Origin: an uncultured Bacteroidales bacterium
Lineage (GTDB): Bacteria; Bacteroidota; Bacteroidia; Bacteroidales; Paludibacteraceae
DNA: 22,629 nt
Direction of reading: 5' to 3'
Assembly: GCA_937911935.1 (NCBI GenBank)
Contig: CALDQH010000007.1
Span: 1 to 22,629, forward strand
Positions 15,519-22,629 of the stretch are shown one piece after another; within the stretch, counting starts at the first letter, position 1, and each line of letters begins with the position of its first letter. The translations under genes were made by a program, and so were the position numbers. A model generated the notes under the pieces. That model had not been told where the DNA came from and searched no databases. It saw nothing but the letters and a program-made list of their open reading frames with translations.

Positions 15519-16817
15519 ATGAATCAATCGATTTATTTCGAACCAGCCATAGAAACTCTATCGCGCGAAGAATTAGAAAAGTTGCAGTTAAAACGATTAC
15601 AAGAAACTGTAAAACGCGCTGCAAACGCTCCATATTACAAACAGAAGTTCGAAGAGATGGGTATATCGCCCGATGATATTAAAAGTTTGAGCGATTTGAG
15701 CAAACTTCCCTTCACAACCAAACAAGACATGCGCGAGAATTATCCTTTTGGATTTTTAGCTTGCGACAAAAAAGAACTAGTACGTTTACACTCCAGCAGT
15801 GGAACTACTGGAAATCCAACCGTTATATGCCATACCAAAAACGATATTGCAAACTGGGCCAATCGTGTTGCTCGTTGTTTTTACATGGTAGGCTTGCGCG
15901 ACACTGATGTTATCCAAAATTCATCGGGTTACGGCATGTTTACGGGTGGCTTAGGTATTCAAGCTGGCATCGAAGCCTTAGGTGCGATGTCCATTCCTGC
16001 CGCTGCAGGTAACAGCCGCCGCCAAATAAAATGCATCATGGATTATGGCACTACCGCTATCCATGCCATTCCCAGTTATGCACTACGTTTAGCAGATGTA
16101 TTCGACGAATTAGGCATCAATCCAGCCAAAGACACCAAACTTACCACCTTTTTGATTGGCGCAGAGCCTCATACCGAAGAAACACGCCGTAAAATTGAAG
16201 AACGTTTTGGAGTAAAAGCCTACAACTGCTTTGGTATGACCGAAATGAGCGGACCTGGGGTTGCTTTTGAATGTACAGAACAACACGGCATGCACCTTTG
16301 GGAAGACTGCTATATTGTCGAAATTGTAGACCCTGTTACCCTACAACCTGTTCCCGAAGGCGAAATTGGCGAAATGGTACTAACCACATTAGACCGCGAA
16401 GGTATGCCATTGTTGCGCTACCGTACTCGCGATTTAACCCGCATCCTCCCCGATCAATGCCCCTGTGGACGTACACACCGACGCATCGACCGCATCAAAG
16501 GTCGTAGCGACGATATGTTCATCGTAAAAGGAGTAAATATCTTCCCCATGCAAATTGAGAAGATCCTAATGCAATACCCCGAAGTAGGAACCAACTACCT
16601 CATTACCATCAAACCCGAAAACAACAACGATGAGCTCATCATCGAAGTAGAAAAGGGAAATGTTAACATTGCAGACGAACGTGCTCTATGCAGGGATATT
16701 ACACGCAAATTAAAAGATGAATTGTTACTAACACCCTGTGTCATCCTACGCGAAAAAGACGAAATACCCAATGCAGAGGGCAAAGCTGTACGCGTAAAAG
16801 ACTTACGCCCCAAATAG
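15519..16817 (+). CDS. paaK: Phenylacetate-CoA ligase family protein
   Basis: AMP-forming acyl/aryl-CoA ligase of 432 residues, the usual PaaK length. The ATP-binding loop LHSSSGTTGNPTV lies near residues 90-103, the adenylate-binding FGMTEMSGPG near 237-246, and YRTRDLTRI with a C-terminal KGRSDDMFIVKGVNIFP supplies the hinge and the mobile domain. The zinc-like CPCGRTH element, typical of this family, is present. It would activate phenylacetate, indoleacetate or a related aryl acid to the CoA thioester, or release ATP by running in reverse in amino-acid fermenters. It lies 11 bp after the aminotransferase, and the next gene begins 8 bp after its stop. Confidence 0.9.
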   Translation: MNQSIYFEPAIETLSREELEKLQLKRLQETVKRAANAPYYKQKFEEMGISPDDIKSLSDLSKLPFTTKQDMRENYPFGFLACDKKELVRLHSSSGTTGNPTVICHTKNDIANWANRVARCFYMVGLRDTDVIQNSSGYGMFTGGLGIQAGIEALGAMSIPAAAGNSRRQIKCIMDYGTTAIHAIPSYALRLADVFDELGINPAKDTKLTTFLIGAEPHTEETRRKIEERFGVKAYNCFGMTEMSGPGVAFECTEQHGMHLWEDCYIVEIVDPVTLQPVPEGEIGEMVLTTLDREGMPLLRYRTRDLTRILPDQCPCGRTHRRIDRIKGRSDDMFIVKGVNIFPMQIEKILMQYPEVGTNYLITIKPENNNDELIIEVEKGNVNIADERALCRDITRKLKDELLLTPCVILREKDEIPNAEGKAVRVKDLRPK

Positions 16818-16825
16818 TGGAGGAT

Positions 16826-17521
16826 ATGAAAAAAGCAGACATTATTTTTATGGTGATTGTTGCAGCATTGCTAACACCGTTTTTTGTAAGCGATGCTGTT
16901 TTGGAAGCCTACAAAAGTGCCAATGCCGCTCATTCCTACCTTATGGCTTTTGTCAAATTTATGCTACTTTCGAGCTTAGGAGAAATGATTGGATTGCGCA
17001 TTAAAGAGGGTGTTTATCACTACAAAGGATATGGTATTCTACCACGTTCAGTGGTTTGGGGATGCTTTGGCGTCCTCATTGCCATTGCCATGGGCATTTT
17101 TAAATCAGGAACACCTGTTATTTTGGAAAGCATGGGACTTGAAAACATGGTAGCTGCTATGAAAGGCAGTTTCACATGGGAAAAATTGGTCGGTGCACTT
17201 TGCATTTCAACCGCCATGAACACGTTCTTCGCACCCATGTTTATGACCGTACACAAGGTAACGGATACGCATATTTTGGCATGCGGTGGTCAGCTAAAGG
17301 CGTTGGTAACACCCATCGAATTTGGTAAAATTTTATCGGAAATCAACTGGAAAGTACAATGGGGATTTGTTTTCAAAAAAACCTTACCCCTTTTCTGGAT
17401 TCCTGCACATACCATTACCTTTTTGTTGCCAGGCGAATACCAAGTGCTATTTGCCGCATCACTCAGCATTGTATTAGGGCTCATTTTGTCGATTGCCGCT
17501 GCCATGGCAAGAGGCAAATAA
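16826..17521 (+). CDS. Polytopic inner-membrane protein, possibly Mpv17/PMP22-like
   Basis: A 231-residue hydrophobic protein with about five or six likely membrane segments: near residues 6-24, 35-53, 74-95, 122-147, 186-205 and 208-228. The motif-like part NWKVQWGFVFKKTLPLFWIP and the following hydrophobic helices faintly recall Mpv17/PMP22 proteins, but I cannot confirm that. No catalytic or transport motif is visible. A GTG at 16817 is also in frame, but the ATG at 16826 gives a normal MKK N-terminus. A GGAGG lies only two bases before it, too close to act as a normal ribosome-binding site. It sits between paaK and a membrane LytTR regulator with gaps of 8 and 11 bp, so it may act with the latter as a sensor. 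Confidence 0.65.
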   Translation: MKKADIIFMVIVAALLTPFFVSDAVLEAYKSANAAHSYLMAFVKFMLLSSLGEMIGLRIKEGVYHYKGYGILPRSVVWGCFGVLIAIAMGIFKSGTPVILESMGLENMVAAMKGSFTWEKLVGALCISTAMNTFFAPMFMTVHKVTDTHILACGGQLKALVTPIEFGKILSEINWKVQWGFVFKKTLPLFWIPAHTITFLLPGEYQVLFAASLSIVLGLILSIAAAMARGK

Positions 17522-17532
17522 ACCAATAACCC

Positions 17533-18408
17533 ATGTTTTTTACAAGGAAAGTACCCAGATATTGGATAGAGAATAAAACCATGGTAGGGACCACCATCTT
17601 TACCATCCTATTCTCTATACTTTTCTTGCTGATATATGATCCTTTTTCGTCCACTTCGTGGCTGTCGCTCGTAAAGGCACACCAACCCAACTACTACAGA
17701 ATTGCACTTGCCAGCGTATCATTCTACTTGGTTGCGATTGCCATTTTTGTGTTGAGTAAATTTTTTATGAGTTCTGTTCAGCACAAACGTCCCTTGCATT
17801 TCGGCACGTTACTGATTTGGGGATTTGCTGAAGCTGGAGCGCTGTCGATCACCTATACGCTGTTTACAGAGCTATTTATTATACCCAATCCACAACTTTT
17901 CTTGGCAATTTTGGGTAAATCGTTTGTGGTATTGCTCTTCATCCTATTCATTCCCTACATCATCAGCATTTTGCTTGCCATCACCATTCATCAACGCAAA
18001 TTGCTGAACCGTTTAGCAGAAAAAAGGAGCAGCGAAAAAATGAGCAACAGCTCAACCAAACTTATCCCGTTCATCGACAACACGGGCAAAATTAAGATAA
18101 GCATTAGCATTGATGCAATCTACTACATCGAATCACAAGATAACTACGTAAAGGTGTACTACGAATCGGAAGGAAAACTTTGTCATTACATGCTACGATG
18201 TACCTCCAAAGCCATTGAGGACAAATGCAAAGGATATATGATAAGGTGCCATCGTTCTTACATCGTCAACAAACACAAAATCATGCTTTTTAATGGGGAT
18301 CGTGGTAACATGTACCTCAAACTAAACCACGAGTCGATACAGCCTATACCTGTATCAAGAACCTATACTTCTAATATTCAAGAAATACTAACTCCTGTAC
18401 ACTCATAA
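17533..18408 (+). CDS. Membrane-tethered LytTR-family transcription factor
   Basis: A 291-residue protein with four predicted membrane helices (about 19-36, 56-78, 91-113, 122-152), a basic linker (154-175) and a C-terminal LytTR DNA-binding domain (about 177-285). LytTR landmarks are IYYIESQDNYVKVYY, MIRCHRSYIVN and PIPVSRTY. No receiver domain or histidine-kinase gene is present, so sensing would pass directly through the membrane part. LytTR proteins bind pairs of short direct repeats; I could not assign one here. The gene is last in the unit, and its final codons (HS, stop) lie in the palindrome that also ends the opposing gene. Autoregulation of the operon is plausible but not shown. Confidence 0.85.
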   Translation: MFFTRKVPRYWIENKTMVGTTIFTILFSILFLLIYDPFSSTSWLSLVKAHQPNYYRIALASVSFYLVAIAIFVLSKFFMSSVQHKRPLHFGTLLIWGFAEAGALSITYTLFTELFIIPNPQLFLAILGKSFVVLLFILFIPYIISILLAITIHQRKLLNRLAEKRSSEKMSNSSTKLIPFIDNTGKIKISISIDAIYYIESQDNYVKVYYESEGKLCHYMLRCTSKAIEDKCKGYMIRCHRSYIVNKHKIMLFNGDRGNMYLKLNHESIQPIPVSRTYTSNIQEILTPVHS

Positions 18409-18433
18409 GGAGGAATCTCTCCCTATGAGTGTA
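18398..18433. terminator. Palindrome spanning both convergent stop codons
   Basis: TACACTCATA (18398-18407) pairs perfectly with TATGAGTGTA (18424-18433). After one mismatch, the inner GGAG/CTCC (about 18409-18412 and 18419-18422) extends the stem. It lies between the LytTR gene and the acyl-CoA dehydrogenase gene and includes both stop codons. It lacks a clear T-tract in either direction, so it may be a weak terminator or a transcript-end stabiliser. Confidence 0.6.
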
Positions 18434-20108
18434 TGTAAGTTTGTATATAAACTACATGCTTCATCACCTCTGCATTAGCCCAACGAACAAACACATGGGC
18501 AGATTTACCAAACAATGATTCATCACGATTGGCATCGTGTAAGAGCAAATATGCCATCATGATGTAACCAGCCATTTCAACCATACGACGACTTAATGCT
18601 TCGATTATAGCCTCATTTTTTGTCTCGTTGATTTGCTGCACAACATCTTTATATTGGCGCGATAATGCAGTCAAGAGAGCATGAGAAGAGTGTAATGTAT
18701 CAGACACAGGAACTGCATCTAATTCATCTATCATAGATGCGTAAAAGCCGCTTGTTACGTAGCGAATAGCAGCAACAACTTGCATCTGCGTAGTGCCTTC
18801 GTATATAGTAGTAACACGTGCATCACGGTACAAACGCTCGCAAGTATATTCTTTCATCAAGCCAGAGCCTCCATGAACTTGCACACAATCATACACGTTT
18901 TGGTTACATAACTCACCACCTAAACCTTTAGCCAAAGGAGTTAGGGCATCTGCCATTTTTGCGTATTTCTTTTGCTCTAAACGCTCTTCCGAGGTGAGTT
19001 TTCGTTGTTTCGCAATATCCTCTAAGGTTTTGTAAATATCTACATATCGTGCTGTTTGATATAGCAACGAACGCATAGCATCCAACTTGGCTTTCATTCC
19101 ATCCAGCATCTCTGCTACGGCAGTTATCTCAATAATGGGTTTACCAAATTGCTTGCGATGTTTGGCGTACTCCAATGCTTCTTGATACGCAGCCTGCGAA
19201 ATTCCAGCTGATTGCGCAGCTATTCCTAAACGTGCTCCATTCATCAAAGACATCACGTATTTGATAAGTCCCAAACGACGTTCGCCACACAAATAGGCTT
19301 TTGCATTTTTATAAACCAACTCACATGTTGGAGAACCTTTGATACCCATTTTATGTTCAATGCGTCTTACTTCTACCCCACCATCACATTTATCGTATAT
19401 AAACATGGATAAGCCACGACCATCTTTCGTTCCTTCTTCAGAACGTGCCAATACCAAATGAATATCACTATCACCATTGGTGATAAAACGCTTTACGCCA
19501 TTCAAATACCAACATGCGTCTTCTTCGCTATAAGTGGCTCTTAATTGTACACTTTGCAAATCACTACCAGAATCTGGTTCTGTCAAATCCATCGACATGG
19601 TTTCTCCGGCACATACACGGGGCAAAAACTTATCTTTCAATTCCTCCGAACCAAATTCATAGATAGTCTGCGCACAATCCTGTAATGCCCATAGGTTTAC
19701 AAAGCCAGCATCAGCAGCACTTACCAAATCTGCGACCATCAAATATGGGACATGCGAAAAATTCAAACCGCCATATTGATAAGGAATAGACATACCCATT
19801 AAACCGGCCTGTTTGCAAGCTTGCAAATTTTGAGTAGTACCAGATGCATAGCATACCTTTCCGTCTGCACAAACAGGTCCTTCTTTATCCACACCTGCGG
19901 CATTCGGAGCGATAATATGAGTACAAATATCACCTACTATTTCCAATACCTTATCATAATTATCCATCGCATCTTCTACACTTTTAGGCGCATACGAATA
20001 GGTCTGACAAGATTCAAAATTACCTTCGCGCAACGAAACAATACGCTCCATAAGCGGATGGTGCAAATAATGCTTTAGTTCTTTTTGATCTGAATAACTA
20101 TTTGCCAT
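18423..20108 (-). CDS. Acyl-CoA dehydrogenase with C-terminal extension
   Basis: FAD flavoenzyme that interconverts acyl-CoA and 2-enoyl-CoA and exchanges electrons with ETF. The 561 residues exceed the roughly 380 of simple butyryl-CoA dehydrogenases. An N-terminal extension of about 40 residues and about 110 residues after the catalytic motif account for the difference. Core motifs are MSMDLTEPDSGSD (FAD/substrate loop, 171-183), AKHRKQFGKPI (315-325), CVQVHGGSGLMKEY (408-421) and IYEGTTQMQ with the catalytic Glu near 437. The layout recalls the DmdC-like long family. It starts 2 bp after etfA, so the two products are probably functional partners. The substrate chain length is not determined by what I can see. 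Confidence 0.9.
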   Translation of the reverse strand: MANSYSDQKELKHYLHHPLMERIVSLREGNFESCQTYSYAPKSVEDAMDNYDKVLEIVGDICTHIIAPNAAGVDKEGPVCADGKVCYASGTTQNLQACKQAGLMGMSIPYQYGGLNFSHVPYLMVADLVSAADAGFVNLWALQDCAQTIYEFGSEELKDKFLPRVCAGETMSMDLTEPDSGSDLQSVQLRATYSEEDACWYLNGVKRFITNGDSDIHLVLARSEEGTKDGRGLSMFIYDKCDGGVEVRRIEHKMGIKGSPTCELVYKNAKAYLCGERRLGLIKYVMSLMNGARLGIAAQSAGISQAAYQEALEYAKHRKQFGKPIIEITAVAEMLDGMKAKLDAMRSLLYQTARYVDIYKTLEDIAKQRKLTSEERLEQKKYAKMADALTPLAKGLGGELCNQNVYDCVQVHGGSGLMKEYTCERLYRDARVTTIYEGTTQMQVVAAIRYVTSGFYASMIDELDAVPVSDTLHSSHALLTALSRQYKDVVQQINETKNEAIIEALSRRMVEMAGYIMMAYLLLHDANRDESLFGKSAHVFVRWANAEVMKHVVYIQTYIHS

Positions 20109-20110
20109 AA

Positions 20111-21130
20111 CTACGAATTATTTTGTTTTAAACAAGCAATCATTTGTGGTAACACATCTTCGATTTTTCCTGTTATCACATAATCTGCTATTTGGTTTAT
20201 GGGAGCATTGATGTCTGTATTTATCGAAACAATCACCGAACTATCTTGCATACCCGAAACATGTTGAGCCTGTCCACTAATACCACATGCAATGTACAAT
20301 TTAGGACGTACGGTTAGTCCCGTCTGACCAATCATTCTATTTTCTTCTATCCAACCTGCATCCGTAGCTGCTCGAGTAGCACCCACTTCGCCATGCAACA
20401 ACTCAGCTAATGTTTTTAACAGTTCAAAATTTTGTTTAGAACCAACACCATATCCTCCAGCCACAATAACAGAAGCTTCTTTTAAATGATGATTTGGTTC
20501 TTGTAGCGTTTGGGATAAAATCGCAACTACCTTATCCGAATCATCTATCCACTCCTCTACTACATATTCCCTGATCATGCCTTGATAATCTGCATCAAAA
20601 ATACATTGCTTCATCACTCCTGCACTAACAGTTGCCATTTGTGGGCGACGTTCGGGGCATACAATTGTTGCCATTACTTGGTCAGCGAATGCCGGTCTAA
20701 TTTGTTCTAATACAGAATCATACGCTTTACCATCTTTATCCACATACGTTCCTATTTGCAAATCACTACAATGTGCAGTTAAACCGGTATTTAACTTGGC
20801 TGCCACACGTGGAGCCAAATCGCGTCCTATATCGGTAGAGCCCAATAATAAAATCGCAGGTTGCACCTCCTGACATAGTTTTACCAATAACTTGCAATAC
20901 GGCAATGTTGTAAAAGGACTTAAACAAGCATGATCAAACACATGCAAAACATCTACCCCATAAGGTATTATCTGAGAGGTAAACTGACTCAAATTATGTC
21001 CCATAACAACAGCCTCTAATTGGCAACCCAATTGTACAGACAATTCTTTTCCTTTGGTCAATAATTCTAAACTTACATCAGCAATTCCTGTATGACCTTC
21101 TATTTCGATAAATACAACTACATTATTCAT
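20111..21130 (-). CDS. etfA: Electron transfer flavoprotein alpha subunit
   Basis: The FAD-binding subunit of ETF, 339 residues. The N-terminal domain (about 1-200) is the adenine-nucleotide-like fold. The C-terminal FAD domain is marked by IVAGGYGVGSKQNFELL, MIGQTGLTVRPKLYIACG and GISGQAQHVSGMQDSS, followed by VSINTDINAPI, the most conserved stretch of the family. It pairs with EtfB encoded 10 bp upstream and transfers electrons to or from the acyl-CoA dehydrogenase encoded 2 bp downstream. Confidence 0.95.
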   Translation of the reverse strand: MNNVVVFIEIEGHTGIADVSLELLTKGKELSVQLGCQLEAVVMGHNLSQFTSQIIPYGVDVLHVFDHACLSPFTTLPYCKLLVKLCQEVQPAILLLGSTDIGRDLAPRVAAKLNTGLTAHCSDLQIGTYVDKDGKAYDSVLEQIRPAFADQVMATIVCPERRPQMATVSAGVMKQCIFDADYQGMIREYVVEEWIDDSDKVVAILSQTLQEPNHHLKEASVIVAGGYGVGSKQNFELLKTLAELLHGEVGATRAATDAGWIEENRMIGQTGLTVRPKLYIACGISGQAQHVSGMQDSSVIVSINTDINAPINQIADYVITGKIEDVLPQMIACLKQNNS

Positions 21131-21140
21131 GTCCGATTAC

Positions 21141-21929
21141 TTATTTAATAATCCACGTCATCAATTCTGCGATAGACTCTTGCGTAGGCTCAATATGTTT
21201 TGTTTCTTTTACCTGCCAAGCTATCGTTTTCATACCCGATACACGAGTTGGCGATCCCAAACTTCCACATCGTCTTTCATCTGCTTGTATATCTTGTAAA
21301 GTCCATGTAGTAACGGCAGCATCTTTATATGCCATCACTCGTTTTGCGTTTCTGGGACGACATACATCTGCTTGATTAGAGATACTCACAACAGCGGGAT
21401 AAGCAACTTGTACACGCTGTATCCCATTCTCCAATTGTCGATTGGCAATTACTTTTCCATCGTTTATTTCCATTGCAACAACCGATGTCAGTTGAGGCCA
21501 ATCAAGGTGATTTGCTACCTGTGGAGCTATATGCGCCGTATCGCCATCTATTGTTTGGCATCCACACAAAACCAAATCTACCGATCCTAACTTTTTGATG
21601 CCTTGAGCCAATACATAAGAAGTTGCCAAAGTATCCGAACCAGCAAATTGTTTATCACATAATAAGACACCGGTATCTACACCTCTAAACAAACCTTCTC
21701 GCACCACCTCTGCTGCTTGCATAGGTCCCATACTCATCACAGTAATGGTAACTTGCGGATACTTATCTTTAATCAGCAAAGCCTGTTGCAACGCATAAAA
21801 ATCGTTTGGATTAACGATAGCAGGTAAAATCGCACGATTAATACTACCATCTGGCAACAACACGTCCTCTCCCGCTATACGAACATCCGGAACCTGCTTC
21901 ATTAAAACAACCACATTCTTCATAGCCAT
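21141..21929 (-). CDS. etfB: Electron transfer flavoprotein beta subunit
   Basis: The partner of EtfA, 262 residues (260 if the second ATG, at 21923, is used, which gives the more usual MKNVVVLMKQVPD start). Recognisable stretches are AIVNPNDFYALQQAL, VMSMGPMQAAEVV, FAGSDTLATSYVLAQGIKKL and CQTIDGDTAHIAPQVANHL. These read more like the clostridial Bcd-associated EtfB than mitochondrial-type EtfB, which points toward the group that includes electron-bifurcating ETFs. That is a judgement by eye. The start is 3 bp after the fabG stop. Confidence 0.93.
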   Translation of the reverse strand: MAMKNVVVLMKQVPDVRIAGEDVLLPDGSINRAILPAIVNPNDFYALQQALLIKDKYPQVTITVMSMGPMQAAEVVREGLFRGVDTGVLLCDKQFAGSDTLATSYVLAQGIKKLGSVDLVLCGCQTIDGDTAHIAPQVANHLDWPQLTSVVAMEINDGKVIANRQLENGIQRVQVAYPAVVSISNQADVCRPRNAKRVMAYKDAAVTTWTLQDIQADERRCGSLGSPTRVSGMKTIAWQVKETKHIEPTQESIAELMTWIIK

Positions 21930-21932
21930 GCA

Positions 21933-22629
21933 TTATATACATTTTCCACCATCTACTTGCAATACCTGTCCCGTTATGTAGGCAGACATTTCCGAAGCCA
22001 AAAAGACTGCCACCGAGGCAATATCTTCTACAACTCCTGCACGTTTTAATGGGATATCGTTAATCCACATTTGTTTCACTTCCTCGCTCAATGACTGTGT
22101 CATATCTGTTTGGATATATCCCGGAGCGATGGCATTTACTCGAATGCCTCTACTGCCAAATTCTTTGGCTAAACTTTGCGTTAATCCGATGATACCAGCT
22201 TTAGAGGCAGCATAGTTACATTGCCCTGCATTTCCGTGCAAGCCTACCACAGAGGACATATTCACGATACAACCAGAACGTTGACGAAGCATCACAGACG
22301 AACATGCTTGCGAATAATTATACACCGATTTTAGGTTTTTACTAATTACCTCATCCCAACTATCGGGACTCATACGCATCAACAAAGAATCACGTGTAAT
22401 TCCTGCATTGTTTACCAACACATCCCCATGTTGCCACAACATCGTTTACAACTTTTACTGCTTCGTCATAATTAGAAGCATCCGATTGATACCTTTTTAC
22501 CTTAACACCCATCTCAGTTAGTTCTTTTTCTGTTTCCAAAGCCCCATTCATCGATGTGTGGGTAAATGCAATCGAGGCACCTTCTGCAGCCATTGCTTTT
22601 GCAATAGCTTTGCCGATACCACGAGAAGC
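21933..22629 (-). pseudogene. fabG: 3-oxoacyl-ACP (or acetoacetyl-CoA) reductase, frameshifted, 5' end beyond the window
   Basis: SDR-family NADPH reductase of the FabG type. From the right edge inward on the - strand the frame reads ASRGIGKAIAKAMAAEGAS, the end of the TGxxxGIG cofactor motif, and runs to VVNDVVATWG. The family match then jumps into another frame at DVLVNNAGITRDSLLMR near 22420-22432. It continues to the catalytic MSSVVG and the YAASK (YxxxK) motif and ends GGKCI. Compared with the usual spacing (G-x-x-D between the two parts), about eight bases are missing at TGGGGATGTG. This is either a real deletion that kills the gene or an assembly error. If intact, it would head the etfB-etfA-dehydrogenase operon. 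A role as acetoacetyl-CoA reductase is possible in that context. Confidence 0.8.

Noticed and set aside
22390..22593. Programmed frameshift in fabG
   Set aside because: No slippery heptamer or downstream structure is visible, and the missing residues imply loss of bases rather than a single-base slip.

Overview
The window looks like chromosomal DNA of a Bacteroidota bacterium, most likely order Bacteroidales. Four things support this. Several genes have promoters of the Bacteroidetes type (TTTG, 19-20 bp, TAnnTTTG) and lack purine-rich Shine-Dalgarno sites. There is a serine palmitoyltransferase-like gene, as expected for sphingolipid-making Bacteroidetes. There is a 57-residue Bacteroidetes histone H1-like protein. 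The gene order HD hydrolase-lpxD-lpxC-lpxA is also familiar from that group. Genus cannot be fixed from the sequence alone. Apart from a possible frameshift at the right edge, the window reads as core-genome housekeeping DNA. I see no insertion sequence, prophage or CRISPR array.

Layout. Positions 1-6735 (+ strand): the tail of an upstream gene (probably prfA), pyrF, an HD-domain phosphohydrolase, then lpxD, lpxC, lpxA and glnS, closed by a bidirectional terminator. The three lpx genes provide the early steps of lipid A synthesis; lpxC lacks the FabZ domain to which it is usually fused in this phylum. Positions 6755-9970 (- strand): a serine palmitoyltransferase gene with its own -7 element, preceded by rimM and a double-ATPase ABC protein that overlap each other. 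Positions 10009-12557 (+): hisG-hisD from a clear promoter, then a separately promoted histone-like gene and a terminator. Positions 12579-13809 (-): a membrane-anchored TPR protein and ribH, coupled by a TAATG overlap.

Positions 13949-14109 (+) hold a tRNA-Cys unit with promoter and terminator. Positions 14143-18408 (+) form a tight four-gene unit: class I/II aminotransferase, phenylacetate-CoA ligase family protein, a small polytopic membrane protein, and a membrane-tethered LytTR transcription factor. It may link aromatic 2-oxo-acid or aryl-CoA metabolism to a membrane-sensing regulator and is the most novel-looking unit here. Positions 18423-22629 (-): fabG, etfB, etfA and a 561-residue acyl-CoA dehydrogenase, packed with 2-10 bp gaps, which suggests a reductive acyl-CoA (butyrate-like) or acyl-oxidising module. 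fabG runs off the right edge and carries an apparent frameshift. A palindrome at 18398-18433 separates the last two convergent units and encodes the last residues of both proteins.

There is no gene-free stretch longer than 300 bases. The largest spacer, 13760-13997, holds the TPR-gene -7 element, the tRNA promoter and about 140 bases in which I see nothing recognisable. Function calls come from reading motifs and remembered family features; no database search was possible.
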